47,500 nucleotides of DNA from Dyella sp. ASV21 (GTDB taxonomy: Bacteria > Pseudomonadota > Gammaproteobacteria > Xanthomonadales > Rhodanobacteraceae). The notes under the pieces were generated by a model. That model was not told the DNA's origin and searched no databases. It was given only the letters and a program-made list of their open reading frames with translations. A program made the translations under genes and the position numbers. Shown one piece after another: positions 8,455 to 17,693 of this stretch. Position 1 is the stretch's first letter. Each line of letters opens with the position of its first letter. The stretch covers positions 1-47,500 of the forward strand of contig NZ_JAELTT010000011.1 of NCBI RefSeq assembly GCF_016428975.1, given 5' to 3'.

Positions 8455-9768
8455 TCAGCGCGATAACTCGTTCTTCTCCACCGCGCCGGCCTTCATCACA
8501 AAACCCACGTGTTCGAGCTGGGTGATGTCCTTGAGCGGTTCGCCATTCACCGCGACGAGGTCGGCGTAGTAGCCCGGCGCCACCGCGCCCGCCTTTTCCT
8601 TGATGCCAAGCAGGTCGGCGGCGTTGACGGTGGCAGCCTGGATGGATTGCATGGGCGTCATGCCCCACTGGGTCATCTTGGCGAACTGCTTGGCGTTCCA
8701 GCCATGCGGATACACGCCCGCGTCGGTGCCGAAGGCGAGCTTTTCACCGGCCTTGACCGCGCGCTGGAAGTTCTCGCGCTGCACGCGTCCAACCATGCGC
8801 TCCTTCTCCACCGTGCTGGCGGGGAACCCTTTCTTGGCGTACTCGGCGAGGATGTAGTCGTCGTTGTAGATATCGAAATCCAGATAGGTGCCATGCTGCT
8901 TGGCGAGCTTGAGGCCTTCGTCATCGATCAGGCTGCTGTGCTCCACCGAATCCACCCCGGCGCGTATCGCCATCTTGATCGCCTCGGCCCCATGCGCATG
9001 GGCGGCGACCTTTTTGCCCCAGCGATGTGCCTCGTCGACGATGGCGTTCATCTCCTCCTGCGAGTACTGCGGCGCGCCCACCGAGGCCTCGGCGCTGAGC
9101 ACACCGGCGCTGGCCATGAACTTGATGACGTCGGCGCCGTTCTTCACGTTCTCGCGCACGCGATGGCGGATGGCGTCGACACCGTCCGCCACGCCGTCGA
9201 TACCGTTGAAGGTGATCCACGGCGAGAAGCCCGTGGTGCCGTCGGCATGGCCGCCCGTGGCGCCCAGGGGCGGACCGGACACCAGCATGCGCGGACCGGG
9301 AATATCACCGTGGTCGATCGCGTTGCGCAACGCGACATCCACGTAATCACCCGCGCCCAGGTTGCGCACCGTGGTAAAGCCCGCATCGAGCGTGCGCTTG
9401 GCGTAGATGGGGGCCAGGATGGCCGAATCGATCGAGCTGCGCTTGAGGATGGCTTCGTAGTAGTCGCCCTTGATCTCGCCCGGGTCGCCGGTGAGGTGCA
9501 CATGGCAGTCGATCAGGCCCGGCAGCAAGGTGGCACTGCCCAGGTCGATCAGCTTGGCGTTGGCCGGTGCCTGGCCGTCGTAACGCACTTCCACGATGCG
9601 CTCGCCCTCGATCACCACCACCGGGTTGTCGCGCAGCTGCCCGCTCTGGGGGTCCACCAGGTGCGCGGCGCGCACCGCGACACGCGCCGGCGTCGGTGCA
9701 TCCTCGGCATGGGTAGCGGTAACGGACAGGCTGAGGGTGATGGCAGCGAACAGCGGCAACAGACGCAT
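8455..9768 (-). CDS. Exported amidohydrolase family protein
   Basis: A 437-residue metal-dependent hydrolase with a signal peptide (MRLLPLFAAITLSLSVTATHA, cleavage near residue 21). The amidohydrolase metal ligands are visible: DCHVHLTGD (H89, H91) after the first beta domain, KVAAHAHGAEAI and VDSVEHSSL in the middle, and AFGTDAGVYPHG for the final aspartate. The end (LLGIKEKAGAVAPGYYADLVAV) is the usual return to the beta-sandwich. It belongs to the imidazolonepropionase-like/Xaa-Pro dipeptidase-like exported group common in this order; several characterised relatives cleave C-terminal dipeptides, but the substrate here is unknown. A GGAG ribosome site lies nine bases before the ATG. Confidence 0.9.
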   Translation of the reverse strand: MRLLPLFAAITLSLSVTATHAEDAPTPARVAVRAAHLVDPQSGQLRDNPVVVIEGERIVEVRYDGQAPANAKLIDLGSATLLPGLIDCHVHLTGDPGEIKGDYYEAILKRSSIDSAILAPIYAKRTLDAGFTTVRNLGAGDYVDVALRNAIDHGDIPGPRMLVSGPPLGATGGHADGTTGFSPWITFNGIDGVADGVDAIRHRVRENVKNGADVIKFMASAGVLSAEASVGAPQYSQEEMNAIVDEAHRWGKKVAAHAHGAEAIKMAIRAGVDSVEHSSLIDDEGLKLAKQHGTYLDFDIYNDDYILAEYAKKGFPASTVEKERMVGRVQRENFQRAVKAGEKLAFGTDAGVYPHGWNAKQFAKMTQWGMTPMQSIQAATVNAADLLGIKEKAGAVAPGYYADLVAVNGEPLKDITQLEHVGFVMKAGAVEKNELSR

Positions 9769-9905
9769 GGAGCGGGTTCTCCGGCAGCAAGGACAATGAC
9801 GGCGCGGGCGGATAGCCCGACGATGCGCCTCGCATCCCCGGTCCTGCGTTATCCCCCTTGCCGCACCTTAGCGCGAAACCTGCGACGACGGCGCACCAAC
9901 TCATG

Positions 9906-10011
9906 GGCTAGTGCGGTGCGGGCACAACCTCGCACCGCCCCTAGCCGGTCGAGCTGCACGCCCCAGGATGCCTGCGCCCGTGGCAGGTGTCGCCCGTGCG
10001 TGCGACGGGCG
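9906..10011. repeat. Cluster of three intergenic hairpins
   Basis: Within the 270-bp gap between the amidohydrolase and DUF2252 genes are three inverted repeats. The first pairs GGCTAG/CTAGCC plus GCGGTGCG/CGCACCGC (9906-9946, 14 pairs, 10-base loop). The second is CCTGC/GCAGG (9971-9987). The third is CGCCCGT/ACGGGCG (9991-10011). None is followed by a T-run on either strand, so these are not standard terminators. A REP-like element or structured 3' UTR of the DUF2252 message is possible. Confidence 0.5.
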
Positions 10012-10038
10012 GCAATCCGCTCCTGCGCAGCGCGGCGA

Positions 10039-11517
10039 TCAATTGATGGTGGTGGCGTCGATGCGGCCAGCGCGAACCGCCTTGACCAACGCGGCGTGAT
10101 CGCGCTCGTTCTGATCGGCGTAGGCTACCGAGAACGAGGCAATGGCGTCAGCAAAGGCATCGCTTTTGCCGAGGTACGCCGCCAGCATCACCGCATCTCC
10201 CGAACGCGCATGCGCGCGTGCTAGTGCATGCGCGCACAAGCGACCGTAACGGCGCAGGTTGGTACCGTTCATCAGTTCCACCTGCGGTGAAATCTTGGCG
10301 TCGCGCAGCTGGCGCACGTAGAAGTGGCGCTTGGGGCTTTGCGTCCATCCCAGGAACATATCGCTCGCCGATTGCATCAGGCGCTGCCCCGCCACCACGC
10401 GTTCACCCTGATGGCGATACGGGTTCTTGCCGATGAAGGGATCGATCACCGACTGCCGCGCCTCCTTGAACTGCAGGAACAGCGGATCGCCGTTGCCCGA
10501 TATCATCAGAATGATGCCGCAGTAGGTGCCCACGCTACCCACGCCAACGACTTTCACCGCCGAGTCGATGGCCTGGAAGCGATCGAGCAGCACGCGCCGC
10601 TCCGGCTGCATGGAGGCACGGTAATCCTCGAACGCCTGGGCGCGCTCGTCGGCCGTGATGGTGTTCTGCAAGGCGGGATCGTGATACAGCAGCGGCGGCT
10701 CATCCTGGATGCGCACAGGCGATCCGCCAGCCACGGTGAGCTTGACGAACTCCTTGGTGTGCGCCGTGTACTCCACCGCCTTGCGTACGCTTTTGGTGGC
10801 GAGCTTCTTCATCTGCTCGTCCTGAATGCGATCGATCACTTGCTCCAGATCGATATGGTCATACCAGGCATCGAGCAGGGGCATGTCGCCATACTGGGCC
10901 AGATGGTCGCGATAGGCCGACGCGGCCACCCACGCGGCATCGCGTGCGTCCGCGCTGCTGCAACCATTGGCGCGCGCGGCGACCACCAGGCTGGCGCATA
11001 GGCGCTTCACGTCCCACTCCCATGGCCCGATGGTGGTTTCGTCGAAATCGTTGATGTCGAACACCAGCTTGCGCTCGGGCGTGGCGAAGCCGCCGAAGTT
11101 GACCAGATGACAGTCACCGCAGATCTGCACATTAACGCCGGTGCTCGCCGTGGTGGACAAGTCGCTGGCCATGATCGCGGCGGCGCCACGATAGAACGCG
11201 AATGGCGAGGCCATCATGCGGCCATAGCGAATCGGCACCAGCGATTCCACGCGCCCCTTGGACGTTTCGATCAGGATGTCGACCGGGTTGGGCCGGTGGT
11301 CCGGTGCCTTCCAGCCCCCCAGCAATTTGCGCGAACACTGCTGGCGCAAGGTTTTGGCGAACGCCTGCCTTTCCGCCAGCGTCTGGTGCAGCGAGGCTTG
11401 GGATAGCGGCGTGTCGGGCATTTCCGGTTTGGGGCCGGGTGCGGGCGGCGCTTTGCGCCTGGCCTTGCTCGGAGAAGCGGCACGCTTGGTGGTGGCGGTT
11501 TCGGGGACGGTAGACAT
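10039..11517 (-). CDS. DUF2252 family protein
   Basis: A 492-residue protein when started at the ATG at 11517, which has an AGGAG ribosome site seven bases upstream; the longer open frame has none. The first ~40 residues are a basic Ala/Pro/Lys-rich tail. The body shows the DUF2252 pattern: FYRGAAAIMASDL, then CGDCHLVNFGGF and FDINDFDET, which recall the catalytic and metal loops of aminoglycoside phosphotransferase/kinase-like folds, and a C-terminal ARAHARSGD. No function is established for the family, so kinase-like activity is inference. It is divergent from the MliC lipoprotein gene. Confidence 0.88.
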   Translation of the reverse strand: MSTVPETATTKRAASPSKARRKAPPAPGPKPEMPDTPLSQASLHQTLAERQAFAKTLRQQCSRKLLGGWKAPDHRPNPVDILIETSKGRVESLVPIRYGRMMASPFAFYRGAAAIMASDLSTTASTGVNVQICGDCHLVNFGGFATPERKLVFDINDFDETTIGPWEWDVKRLCASLVVAARANGCSSADARDAAWVAASAYRDHLAQYGDMPLLDAWYDHIDLEQVIDRIQDEQMKKLATKSVRKAVEYTAHTKEFVKLTVAGGSPVRIQDEPPLLYHDPALQNTITADERAQAFEDYRASMQPERRVLLDRFQAIDSAVKVVGVGSVGTYCGIILMISGNGDPLFLQFKEARQSVIDPFIGKNPYRHQGERVVAGQRLMQSASDMFLGWTQSPKRHFYVRQLRDAKISPQVELMNGTNLRRYGRLCAHALARAHARSGDAVMLAAYLGKSDAFADAIASFSVAYADQNERDHAALVKAVRAGRIDATTIN

Positions 11518-11730
11518 GGCTCGCTCCTGGACAAGGCAAGGCGTTGCGTTGCCGATGATGGACGGACGCGCAATCGACGTCCCCATTGGACGCCCCGAGG
11601 GTGTCAAGGAACACCGTAGAAATACGTGAATATGCGTAAAGCATTGGCCCGGCCGCGTCAGCGCGGAGTCCTTCACGCAGGAGCCACTTGCAGCACCGGA
11701 TGCTGCGCCTGTTCAACAGAGGAACCGACC

Positions 11731-12102
11731 ATGCGCCTTGCCCCGCTGTTGCCGCTTGGCCTGATGCTGGCCGTCTCGGCTTGCCAGTCTCCCCAGCCGC
11801 CGGCCGATACCGCCAGCGCACCCGCCCACCCGGCTGCCGCCCCCGCGCCAGCGGCGCATGTATATGCCTACCAGTGCGGCGACCTGGCGGTGACGGGGCG
11901 CTTCTCCGCCGAACAGGTCGAGCTGAGCTTCGGCGGCAAGACCCTGGTGTTGCCGCAAGCCATGGCGGCCTCGGGCGCACGCTACGCCGACGACAAGGGC
12001 AATGAGTTCTGGGGCAAGGGCCTGAAGGACGCCACGTTCACCCTGGCTGGCGAGCCGGCGCGCACGTGCAGCGGCTCCGGCGAGGCGCTGCCTTCCCCAT
12101 GA
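11731..12102 (+). CDS. MliC-domain lipoprotein (putative lysozyme inhibitor)
   Basis: A 123-residue lipoprotein. The signal peptide MRLAPLLPLGLMLAVSAC has its lipobox cysteine at C18. A Pro/Ala-rich linker follows, then a domain like MliC/PliC, which inhibit C-type lysozyme in the periplasm or outer membrane: YAYQCGDLAVTGRF, a central SGARYADDKGNEFWGKG and a closing cysteine (ARTC) that can pair with the first. The start at 11731 is supported by AGAGGAA just upstream and by the signal peptide; a longer frame has no such support. It is 20 bp upstream of the MarC-family gene, probably co-transcribed. Confidence 0.82.
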   Translation: MRLAPLLPLGLMLAVSACQSPQPPADTASAPAHPAAAPAPAAHVYAYQCGDLAVTGRFSAEQVELSFGGKTLVLPQAMAASGARYADDKGNEFWGKGLKDATFTLAGEPARTCSGSGEALPSP

Positions 12103-12122
12103 ACGCGCGCAGGGGCTGAATC

Positions 12123-12791
12123 ATGCTGAAGGACATCGTGCAGACCGCGTTGCTGCTGATTACCGGCTTGTTCCCTATCATCAATCCTCCAGCATCGGCG
12201 CTGATCGTATTGAGCATGATGCCCAACGCGACCACGGCCGATCGCGCGGAACTTGCCTGGCGCATCACCACCAACAGTTTTGCCATCCTGCTCGGCTCGC
12301 TGCTGATCGGCGCCTATGTGCTGGCCTTCTTCGGCATCTCCATTCCGGTGCTGCGCGTGGCCGGTGGCCTCATCATCGGCATGGCCGGCTGGAACCTGCT
12401 TCAGGCGCCCGATGAGGACGAAACGCAGGACGAAACGCAGGAGCTGAAGGACCACCGCAGCCCCGCCTCGCTGGCGTCCAAGGCGTTCTACCCGCTCACC
12501 ATGCCGCTCACCGTGGGGCCAGGCTCGATCGCCGTGGCGATTGCGCTGGGCACGGGTTCACCGCGCGAGGGCTTGTCGGCGGGGCATTTTGTCGGGGTGG
12601 GCGTAGCACTGCTGGTGCTTTGCGCGAGCATTTATTTATGCGTGCGCTTTGCCGGCGACCTAGAGCGCCTGCTCGGCACGGTAGGCACCAAGATCACCAT
12701 GCGACTGTTCGCCTTCGTGATCTTCTGCATCGGCGTGCAACTGTTCTGGAACGGCCTGTCCGAGCTGTTGGAATCCTTGCACGGAAAGTGA
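12123..12791 (+). CDS. MarC family (UPF0056) inner-membrane protein
   Basis: A 222-residue polytopic membrane protein with about six hydrophobic segments. It shows the MarC-family pattern: FPIINPPASALIVLSM in the first segment, AGGLIIGMAGWNLL in the third, and AFYPLTMPLTVGPGSIAVAI after a charged cytoplasmic loop rich in Asp, Glu and Gln (~residues 97-112). The early link of MarC to multiple antibiotic resistance was not upheld, and transport substrates are not known. It follows the MliC lipoprotein gene closely and converges on comF with eight bases between stops. Confidence 0.9.
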   Translation: MLKDIVQTALLLITGLFPIINPPASALIVLSMMPNATTADRAELAWRITTNSFAILLGSLLIGAYVLAFFGISIPVLRVAGGLIIGMAGWNLLQAPDEDETQDETQELKDHRSPASLASKAFYPLTMPLTVGPGSIAVAIALGTGSPREGLSAGHFVGVGVALLVLCASIYLCVRFAGDLERLLGTVGTKITMRLFAFVIFCIGVQLFWNGLSELLESLHGK

Positions 12792-12799
12792 AGCGCCAC

Positions 12800-13516
12800 T
12801 CAGGTACGCGAGGGTGCACGCGCCAACGCCCACACATCGACGCGCTGCACGCCGGCCCGACGCAGCACGCGGGCGCATTCGATCAAGGTGGCGCCGGTGG
12901 TCATCACGTCGTCGAATAACGCCACATGCGCTGGCAAGCTATCGACGTTGCGCACGTCAAAGGCACCACGCACATTGCGGCGGCGCGCAAGCGCGCCCAG
13001 CTCGGTCTGTGCATGGGTGCTGCGCGTGCGCCATAGCAAGTCGCGGCGCAACGGCACACCCAACGCCTGCGTCAGCGGGCGGGCAAGCTCCAGTGCCTGG
13101 TTGTAGCCACGCTGGCGCAGGCGGCTGCGATGCAGGGGCACCGGCACGATGACCTGCGGCAGCGCTGGCAACGGCTCGCGCAGGCACAGTTGAGATAACG
13201 CGCGTCCAGCGGCCAGATCACCGGCAAATTTGAAGCGCGACTCCAATCGATCCAGCGGCCAGCCATAGCGAAACGGCACCCACGCCGACGCCCACGGTGG
13301 CGGGCGGCGCTGGCATTGCCCGCACAACACCGCCGCGTGGGGCAGCGGCAGGGCACAGCGCGCGCAACAGCTACGGTTGCGCGGCAACTCGGCCGCACAA
13401 TCCCCGCACAGATCCAGACCATGGGCACCCGCACCGCCGCAAAGCAGGCAGTGCAAGGGGAGCAGGAGATCCCGCAGTGCTTGACGCGCGCGGGGCCACC
13501 AGGCAAACGCCTCCAT
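12800..13516 (-). CDS. comF: ComF family amidophosphoribosyltransferase-like protein
   Basis: A 238-residue ComF/GntX-type protein. The N-terminal zinc-ribbon part has paired cysteines (CLLCGG, LCGDC, CCARCALP, LCGQC; residues ~20-70). The C-terminal phosphoribosyltransferase fold carries the PRPP loop VALFDDVMTTGATL near residue 200. ComF acts in natural DNA uptake in many bacteria, helping move single-stranded DNA into the cytoplasm. Whether this organism is competent cannot be judged from one gene. It starts 10 bp after the stop of the small membrane protein gene, so the two form an operon divergent from bioB. Confidence 0.9.
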   Translation of the reverse strand: MEAFAWWPRARQALRDLLLPLHCLLCGGAGAHGLDLCGDCAAELPRNRSCCARCALPLPHAAVLCGQCQRRPPPWASAWVPFRYGWPLDRLESRFKFAGDLAAGRALSQLCLREPLPALPQVIVPVPLHRSRLRQRGYNQALELARPLTQALGVPLRRDLLWRTRSTHAQTELGALARRRNVRGAFDVRNVDSLPAHVALFDDVMTTGATLIECARVLRRAGVQRVDVWALARAPSRT

Positions 13517-13526
13517 GCGCCGAGGC

Positions 13527-13739
13527 TCAGCTCGTGGGCTTGGGCTTGAACGTGGCCGCGTCCAGGATCGACCACAGGTGGATGATCCAGCCCAGCTTCA
13601 CGATCCACAGGATGGCGGCCAGCACGAACATCACCAGGGCGATCCAGAAACGGCCCTGCACCAACTGACCCAGCCCGGGAATGAAGAAACTGCAGATGGC
13701 CGCCAGCACATTGCCCCCACTGCCTTGCCCTTCGCTCAT
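13527..13739 (-). CDS. Small two-helix membrane protein (PGLGQ motif)
   Basis: A 70-residue protein starting MSEGQGSGG. It has two hydrophobic segments (about residues 11-27 and 32-55) joined by PGLGQLVQGRFW, a motif like that of TM2-type small membrane proteins, and a short basic tail. No function is known. It is the only convincing part of a much longer open frame that runs antisense through bioB. It is the first gene of the comF operon and faces bioB across a gap with a candidate biotin operator, so its expression might also respond to biotin. Confidence 0.75.
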   Translation of the reverse strand: MSEGQGSGGNVLAAICSFFIPGLGQLVQGRFWIALVMFVLAAILWIVKLGWIIHLWSILDAATFKPKPTS

Positions 13740-13797
13740 ACCCAAAGCTCCTGACGCACGGATGCCTGGATGGTAGCGGCAGCCATACGTTTGCGCA

Positions 13798-13831
13798 TCG
13801 TCAACCTTTGGCGCCGGTTGAAAGTTGACAA
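13798..13831. promoter_or_regulatory. bioO: Candidate BirA-type biotin operator overlapping the bioB -35 box
   Basis: Two 9-base half-sites, TCGTCAACC (13798-13806) and AGTTGACAA (13823-13831), lie 16 bases apart. The core arms GTCAAC/GTTGAC are perfect inverted repeats. Layout and sequence resemble the enterobacterial operator TTGTAAACC-N16-GGTTTACAA. The right half-site contains a consensus -35 box TTGACA (13825-13830); 16-17 bases further is a weak -10 (around 13847-13853). Such overlap would let a BirA-biotinyl-AMP complex block bioB. Confidence 0.5.
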
Positions 13832-13883
13832 GACAAGAGGCCCTGCCACACTGTCGCGCTTTCCCCATCCCAGAGCTGTCGCC

Positions 13884-14924
13884 ATGGCCTCTCCGATCCG
13901 TCACGACTGGACCCGCGCCGACGTGGCCGCGCTGTTTGCGCTGCCCTTTAACGAGCTGCTGCACCGCGCCCATTCGGTGCATCGCGAGTACCACGACCCC
14001 AACGCGGTGCAGGTATCCACCCTGCTCTCGATCAAGACCGGCGGCTGCCCCGAGGATTGTGCCTATTGCCCGCAGGCCGCGCGCTACGACACCGGCGTGC
14101 AGGCGCAGAAGCTGATGAGCGTGGATGCCGTGGTGGCGCGCGCGCAGGCGGCCAAGAACGCCGGCGCCAGCCGCTTCTGCATGGGCGCCGCCTGGCGCAG
14201 CCCGAAAGACCGCGACGTGGAGAAGGTGGCCGAGATCGTACGCGCGGTGAAGGGCCTGGGCCTGGAAACCTGCGCCACGCTGGGCATGCTCAACGGCACG
14301 CAGGCGGCAACGCTCAAGCAGGCAGGCCTGGATTACTACAACCACAACCTGGATACCGCGCCGGAGTTCTACGGCGAGATCATCCACACGCGCCAGTATC
14401 AGGATCGCCTGGACACGCTCGAACACGTGCGCGAAGCGGGCCTGAAGACCTGCTGCGGCGGCATCGTGGGCATGGGTGAAACGCGCGAGCAGCGCGCCGG
14501 CCTGCTGCAGACCCTGGCCAACCTGCCCGAGCACCCCGAATCGGTGCCGATCAACCAGTTGGTGCAGGTGGAAGGCACGCCCCTCAATGGTACCGAGGCG
14601 ATCGATCCGTTCGATTTCGTACGCACGATTGCTGTTGCGCGCATCCTGATGCCCGCCTCCATGGTGCGCCTGTCCGCCGGTCGCCAGCAGATGGACGATG
14701 CCGTGCAGGCACTGTGCTTCTTCGCTGGCGCCAACTCCATTTTCTACGGCGAGAAGCTGCTCACCACCGGCAACCCGGACGTGGAACACGACCGCGCGTT
14801 GTTCAAGCGCCTGGACCTGCATCCGCTGGAGGTGGTCGAGGAAACCGACACCGTGCACGCCGACATCCTGGAAGCCGAGGCTGGCAGCTGCGGCAACGGC
14901 TGCGGTTGCAGCGCGGCCGCCTGA
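13884..14924 (+). CDS. bioB: Biotin synthase
   Basis: Radical-SAM enzyme that inserts sulfur into dethiobiotin, the last step of biotin synthesis. It is 346 residues from the ATG at 13884, a normal BioB length; the upstream extension of the frame lies in the promoter region. The [4Fe-4S] cysteines are C55, C59 and C62 in [12 protein letters not shown]. Other BioB signatures are [10 protein letters not shown], the [11 protein letters not shown] segment and [15 protein letters not shown], with [10 protein letters not shown] near residue 262. The tail is cysteine-rich ([12 protein letters not shown]). It is first in the bioB-bioF-trhO-bioH-bioC series; bioA and bioD are not in the window. Confidence 0.96.
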   Translation: MASPIRHDWTRADVAALFALPFNELLHRAHSVHREYHDPNAVQVSTLLSIKTGGCPEDCAYCPQAARYDTGVQAQKLMSVDAVVARAQAAKNAGASRFCMGAAWRSPKDRDVEKVAEIVRAVKGLGLETCATLGMLNGTQAATLKQAGLDYYNHNLDTAPEFYGEIIHTRQYQDRLDTLEHVREAGLKTCCGGIVGMGETREQRAGLLQTLANLPEHPESVPINQLVQVEGTPLNGTEAIDPFDFVRTIAVARILMPASMVRLSAGRQQMDDAVQALCFFAGANSIFYGEKLLTTGNPDVEHDRALFKRLDLHPLEVVEETDTVHADILEAEAGSCGNGCGCSAAA

Positions 14925-14946
14925 CGCGGCGCATGCACAGCGCTGC

Positions 14947-16140
14947 ATGATGCGTCCGTCGCTTACCGAACGCCTCGCCCGCCAGCACGCCGAACGCGCG
15001 GCGGCGGGCCTGGCGCGGCGCCTGCGCACGGTGGATCGCGCCGAAGGGCCATGGATGCAGCGCGAAGGCCAGCGCCTTCTGGCGTTCTGCAACAACGATT
15101 ACCTGGGCCTGGCCCAGCATCCCGCCCTCGTGCGTGCGTTGCAGCAAGCGGCTGACGCCAGCGGCGTAGGCAGCGGCTCGGCACACCTTATCGGCGGTCA
15201 TCGCGCGGAACACGCGGCGCTGGAAGAAGCGCTGGCCGAGTGGACCGGCTACGAACGCGCCCTGCTGTTCTCCACCGGCTACATGGCCAACCTGGGCGTG
15301 ATGCAGGCACTACTGCAACGCGACGACCTGTGCGTGCAGGACAAGCTCAACCACGCCTGTCTGCTCGATGGTGCACAACTGGCCGGCGCGGAACTCAAAC
15401 GCTATCCGCATGCGGATGTGGACGGCGCCGCGCGCCAGCTCGCCAGTCGCCCTGCCGCGGGTGCGCTGCTCGCCACCGACGGCGTATTCAGCATGGATGG
15501 CGATATCGCGCCGCTGCCTGCGCTGGCCACGCTATGTCGCGAGAGCGGCGCCACCTTTATGGTCGATGACGCGCACGGCCTGGGCGTGCTCGGCACGCGC
15601 GGGGAAGGCAGCGTCGGCGCGGCCGGGCTGGGCCAGCCCGAGGTGCCGGTGCTGATGGCCACGCTGGGCAAAGCGCTCGGTTGCAGTGGTGCCTTCGTCG
15701 CCGGTTCCGGGGCGCTGATCGACGGGCTGCTGCAATCGGCCCGCACCTATATCTACACCACGGCCATGCCACCAGCGCTGGCCGCCGCCACCCTGGCCGC
15801 GCTGCGGCTGGCCCGGGACGAAAGCTGGCGGCGCGACAAGCTGCACGCGCTGATCGCCCGCTTTCGCCAAGGCGCAGCCCAACTCGGCCTGCCGCTGATG
15901 CCCTCGCCCACGGCGATCCAGCCCCTGCTGTTGGGCGATGCCCAGGCGGCCCTCGCCGCCTCGCAGGCGCTGGAAGCGGCGGGTTTCCTGGTCACCGCGA
16001 TCCGCCCGCCCACGGTGCCGGCGGGCAAGGCGCGGCTGCGCATCACCTTGTCGGCGGCCCACGAGGAAACCCAGGTGGATCAGCTGCTGGAGGCGCTCTC
16101 GCGGCTGCCGGCCCGAGCCGTTCCGGGTCGCCCCGTATAA
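14947..16140 (+). CDS. bioF: 8-amino-7-oxononanoate synthase
   Basis: PLP-dependent alpha-oxoamine synthase that joins pimeloyl-ACP and alanine with loss of CO2, the first step of biotin ring assembly. It is 397 residues from the first of two adjacent ATGs (14947 and 14950; either may be used). Visible motifs are [21 protein letters not shown], the [10 protein letters not shown] loop with the PLP-binding aspartate, and the Schiff-base lysine K242 in [11 protein letters not shown]. It starts 22 bp after bioB. Earlier in-frame ATGs overlap bioB and are rejected. The stop codon is embedded in a TATAAT box that may drive the next genes. Confidence 0.95.
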   Translation: MMRPSLTERLARQHAERAAAGLARRLRTVDRAEGPWMQREGQRLLAFCNNDYLGLAQHPALVRALQQAADASGVGSGSAHLIGGHRAEHAALEEALAEWTGYERALLFSTGYMANLGVMQALLQRDDLCVQDKLNHACLLDGAQLAGAELKRYPHADVDGAARQLASRPAAGALLATDGVFSMDGDIAPLPALATLCRESGATFMVDDAHGLGVLGTRGEGSVGAAGLGQPEVPVLMATLGKALGCSGAFVAGSGALIDGLLQSARTYIYTTAMPPALAAATLAALRLARDESWRRDKLHALIARFRQGAAQLGLPLMPSPTAIQPLLLGDAQAALAASQALEAAGFLVTAIRPPTVPAGKARLRITLSAAHEETQVDQLLEALSRLPARAVPGRPV

Positions 16141-16141
16141 T
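16136..16141 (+). promoter_or_regulatory. Candidate internal -10 box for trhO-bioH-bioC
   Basis: A perfect TATAAT spans the bioF stop codon. A start about seven bases later would leave a ~20-base leader before the trhO ATG at 16168. No clear -35 is seen 16-18 bases upstream, so this is a partial match only. Confidence 0.35.
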
Positions 16142-16167
16142 GGCGGCCTCGCCGTACCTGCATCCCC

Positions 16168-16926
16168 ATGTCGATCATCAATCTTTCCGCCTACCGCTTC
16201 GTCAGCCTGGACGACCTGCCCGCGCTGCGGGAACGCGTGCTCGAACGCTGCCTTGCGCTGGAGCTCAAGGGCACCATCCTGCTGGCGCCCGAGGGCATCA
16301 ACCTGTTCCTGGCCGGCCCGCGCGCACCCATCGATACCTTTATGGACTGGCTGCGCGATGACCCACGCTTTGCCGGGTTGGAGCCGAAGGAATCGATCTC
16401 CGACGCCGTGCCGTTCGGGCGCATGCGCGTGCGCCTCAAGAAAGAAATCATCACCATGCGCATGCCCACCATTCGCCCGGAAGGCGGCCGCGCACCGGCG
16501 GTGAAGCCCGCCACGCTGCAGCGCTGGCTGGCCCAAGGCCATGACGACGACGGTCGCGAAGTGGTGTTGCTCGATACGCGCAACGATTACGAAACCGACG
16601 CGGGCCTGTTCGAGCAGGCGGTGGATTACCGCATCGCCAGCTTTACCGAATTTCCCGCCGCCATCGCCGCCGATCGCGCGCGCTTCGACAACAAGACCGT
16701 GGTGTCGTACTGCACGGGTGGCATTCGCTGCGAAAAGGCCGTGTTGCACATGCAGGACATCGGCATGGAGCATGTCTATCAGCTGGAAGGCGGCATCCTG
16801 AAGTACTTCGAGGAAACCGACGGCGCGCACTGGCGCGGCACCTGTTTCGTGTTCGACGAGCGCGGCGCGGTGAACACCGATCTTGCGCCCTCGCCGCTGC
16901 TCACCAGCGGGGAGAAGGACGCGTGA
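16168..16926 (+). CDS. trhO: tRNA uridine(34) hydroxylase (rhodanese-like, YceA family)
   Basis: A 252-residue member of the YceA/UPF0176 family. TrhO makes 5-hydroxyuridine at position 34 of certain tRNAs in an O2-dependent way. The N-terminal ferredoxin-like domain (residues 1-95) has the family segment [12 protein letters not shown]. The rhodanese domain follows, with LLDTRNDYE and the active-site loop [10 protein letters not shown] (C182). It is somewhat shorter than E. coli TrhO (350), ending soon after the rhodanese domain, as in several relatives. It sits inside the biotin operon; its stop overlaps the bioH GTG start. There is no known link between tRNA hydroxylation and biotin. Confidence 0.88.
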   Translation: MSIINLSAYRFVSLDDLPALRERVLERCLALELKGTILLAPEGINLFLAGPRAPIDTFMDWLRDDPRFAGLEPKESISDAVPFGRMRVRLKKEIITMRMPTIRPEGGRAPAVKPATLQRWLAQGHDDDGREVVLLDTRNDYETDAGLFEQAVDYRIASFTEFPAAIAADRARFDNKTVVSYCTGGIRCEKAVLHMQDIGMEHVYQLEGGILKYFEETDGAHWRGTCFVFDERGAVNTDLAPSPLLTSGEKDA

Positions 16927-17693
16927 GCCTTCACATTGAAACCCACGGCCACGGCGAGATACCCGTGGTCATCCTGCATGGCTGGGCCATGCACGGCGGC
17001 ATGATGGAACCCTTGTGCGAGGTGCTGGCCGATCGCTGCACCTTGCACGTGGTGGACCTGCCCGGCCATGGCTATTCGCGTCACAGCGAACTATCGCTGG
17101 AGCCCTCCGCCTGCGCCCAGGCCATTGCCGAACGCACGCCGCCAGCGATCTGGCTGGGTTGGTCGCTGGGCGGCCTGATCGCGCTCACCGCGGCGCTGGA
17201 GCACCCGCAGCACGCGCGCGGTCTCGGCGTGATCTGCGGCACACCCAAGTTCTCGCGCGACGATAGCTGGCCCTATGGCAGCGATCCCAGGCTGGTTCGC
17301 CAGCTCGCCGATGACCTGGAAACCGACTATCACGCCACGCTGGAACGCTTCATCGCGCTGGAAGCCATGGGCAGCCCCGATCCGCGCGCCGAGCTGCGTC
17401 ACCTGCGCGCGTTGATGTTCACGCGCGGCGAACCGGACCTGCGTGTATTGCAGGAAGGCATCCGCATCCTGGAAAACACCGATCGTCGCGCCGACTTGCC
17501 GAACCTCAGCGTGCCCAACGTATGGATCGCCGGCCATCGCGATCGCCTGGTACCGCCGCTGGCCATGACCTGGTCGGCCGAACAAGGCCGGGGCGACTAT
17601 GTGGAAATCGCTCACGCGGGCCACGCTCCCTTCTTTGGCTACGCCCATGACGTAGCGGCTGCCCTGACGCCGCTGCTGGATCGCTTTGCATGA
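16923..17693 (+). CDS. bioH: Pimeloyl-[acyl-carrier protein] methyl ester esterase
   Basis: Alpha/beta hydrolase that removes the methyl group from pimeloyl-ACP methyl ester and so ends the BioC-started pimelate pathway. It is 256 residues, equal to E. coli BioH. The oxyanion-hole segment is [10 protein letters not shown], the nucleophile S81 lies in GWSLGG, the acid is in [10 protein letters not shown] (near 205) and the base is in [10 protein letters not shown] (near 233). The start is a GTG at 16923 overlapping the trhO stop (GTGA), and the stop overlaps the bioC ATG (ATGA), so the three genes are tightly coupled. Its place next to bioC makes BioH more likely than another carboxylesterase. 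Confidence 0.94.
   Translation: MSLHIETHGHGEIPVVILHGWAMHGGMMEPLCEVLADRCTLHVVDLPGHGYSRHSELSLEPSACAQAIAERTPPAIWLGWSLGGLIALTAALEHPQHARGLGVICGTPKFSRDDSWPYGSDPRLVRQLADDLETDYHATLERFIALEAMGSPDPRAELRHLRALMFTRGEPDLRVLQEGIRILENTDRRADLPNLSVPNVWIAGHRDRLVPPLAMTWSAEQGRGDYVEIAHAGHAPFFGYAHDVAAALTPLLDRFA

Noticed and set aside
13740-15095. N-terminal 450 codons of a frame running antisense through bioB
   Set aside because: Only the last 70 codons (13527-13739) look like a protein; the rest is antisense to bioB and bioF.
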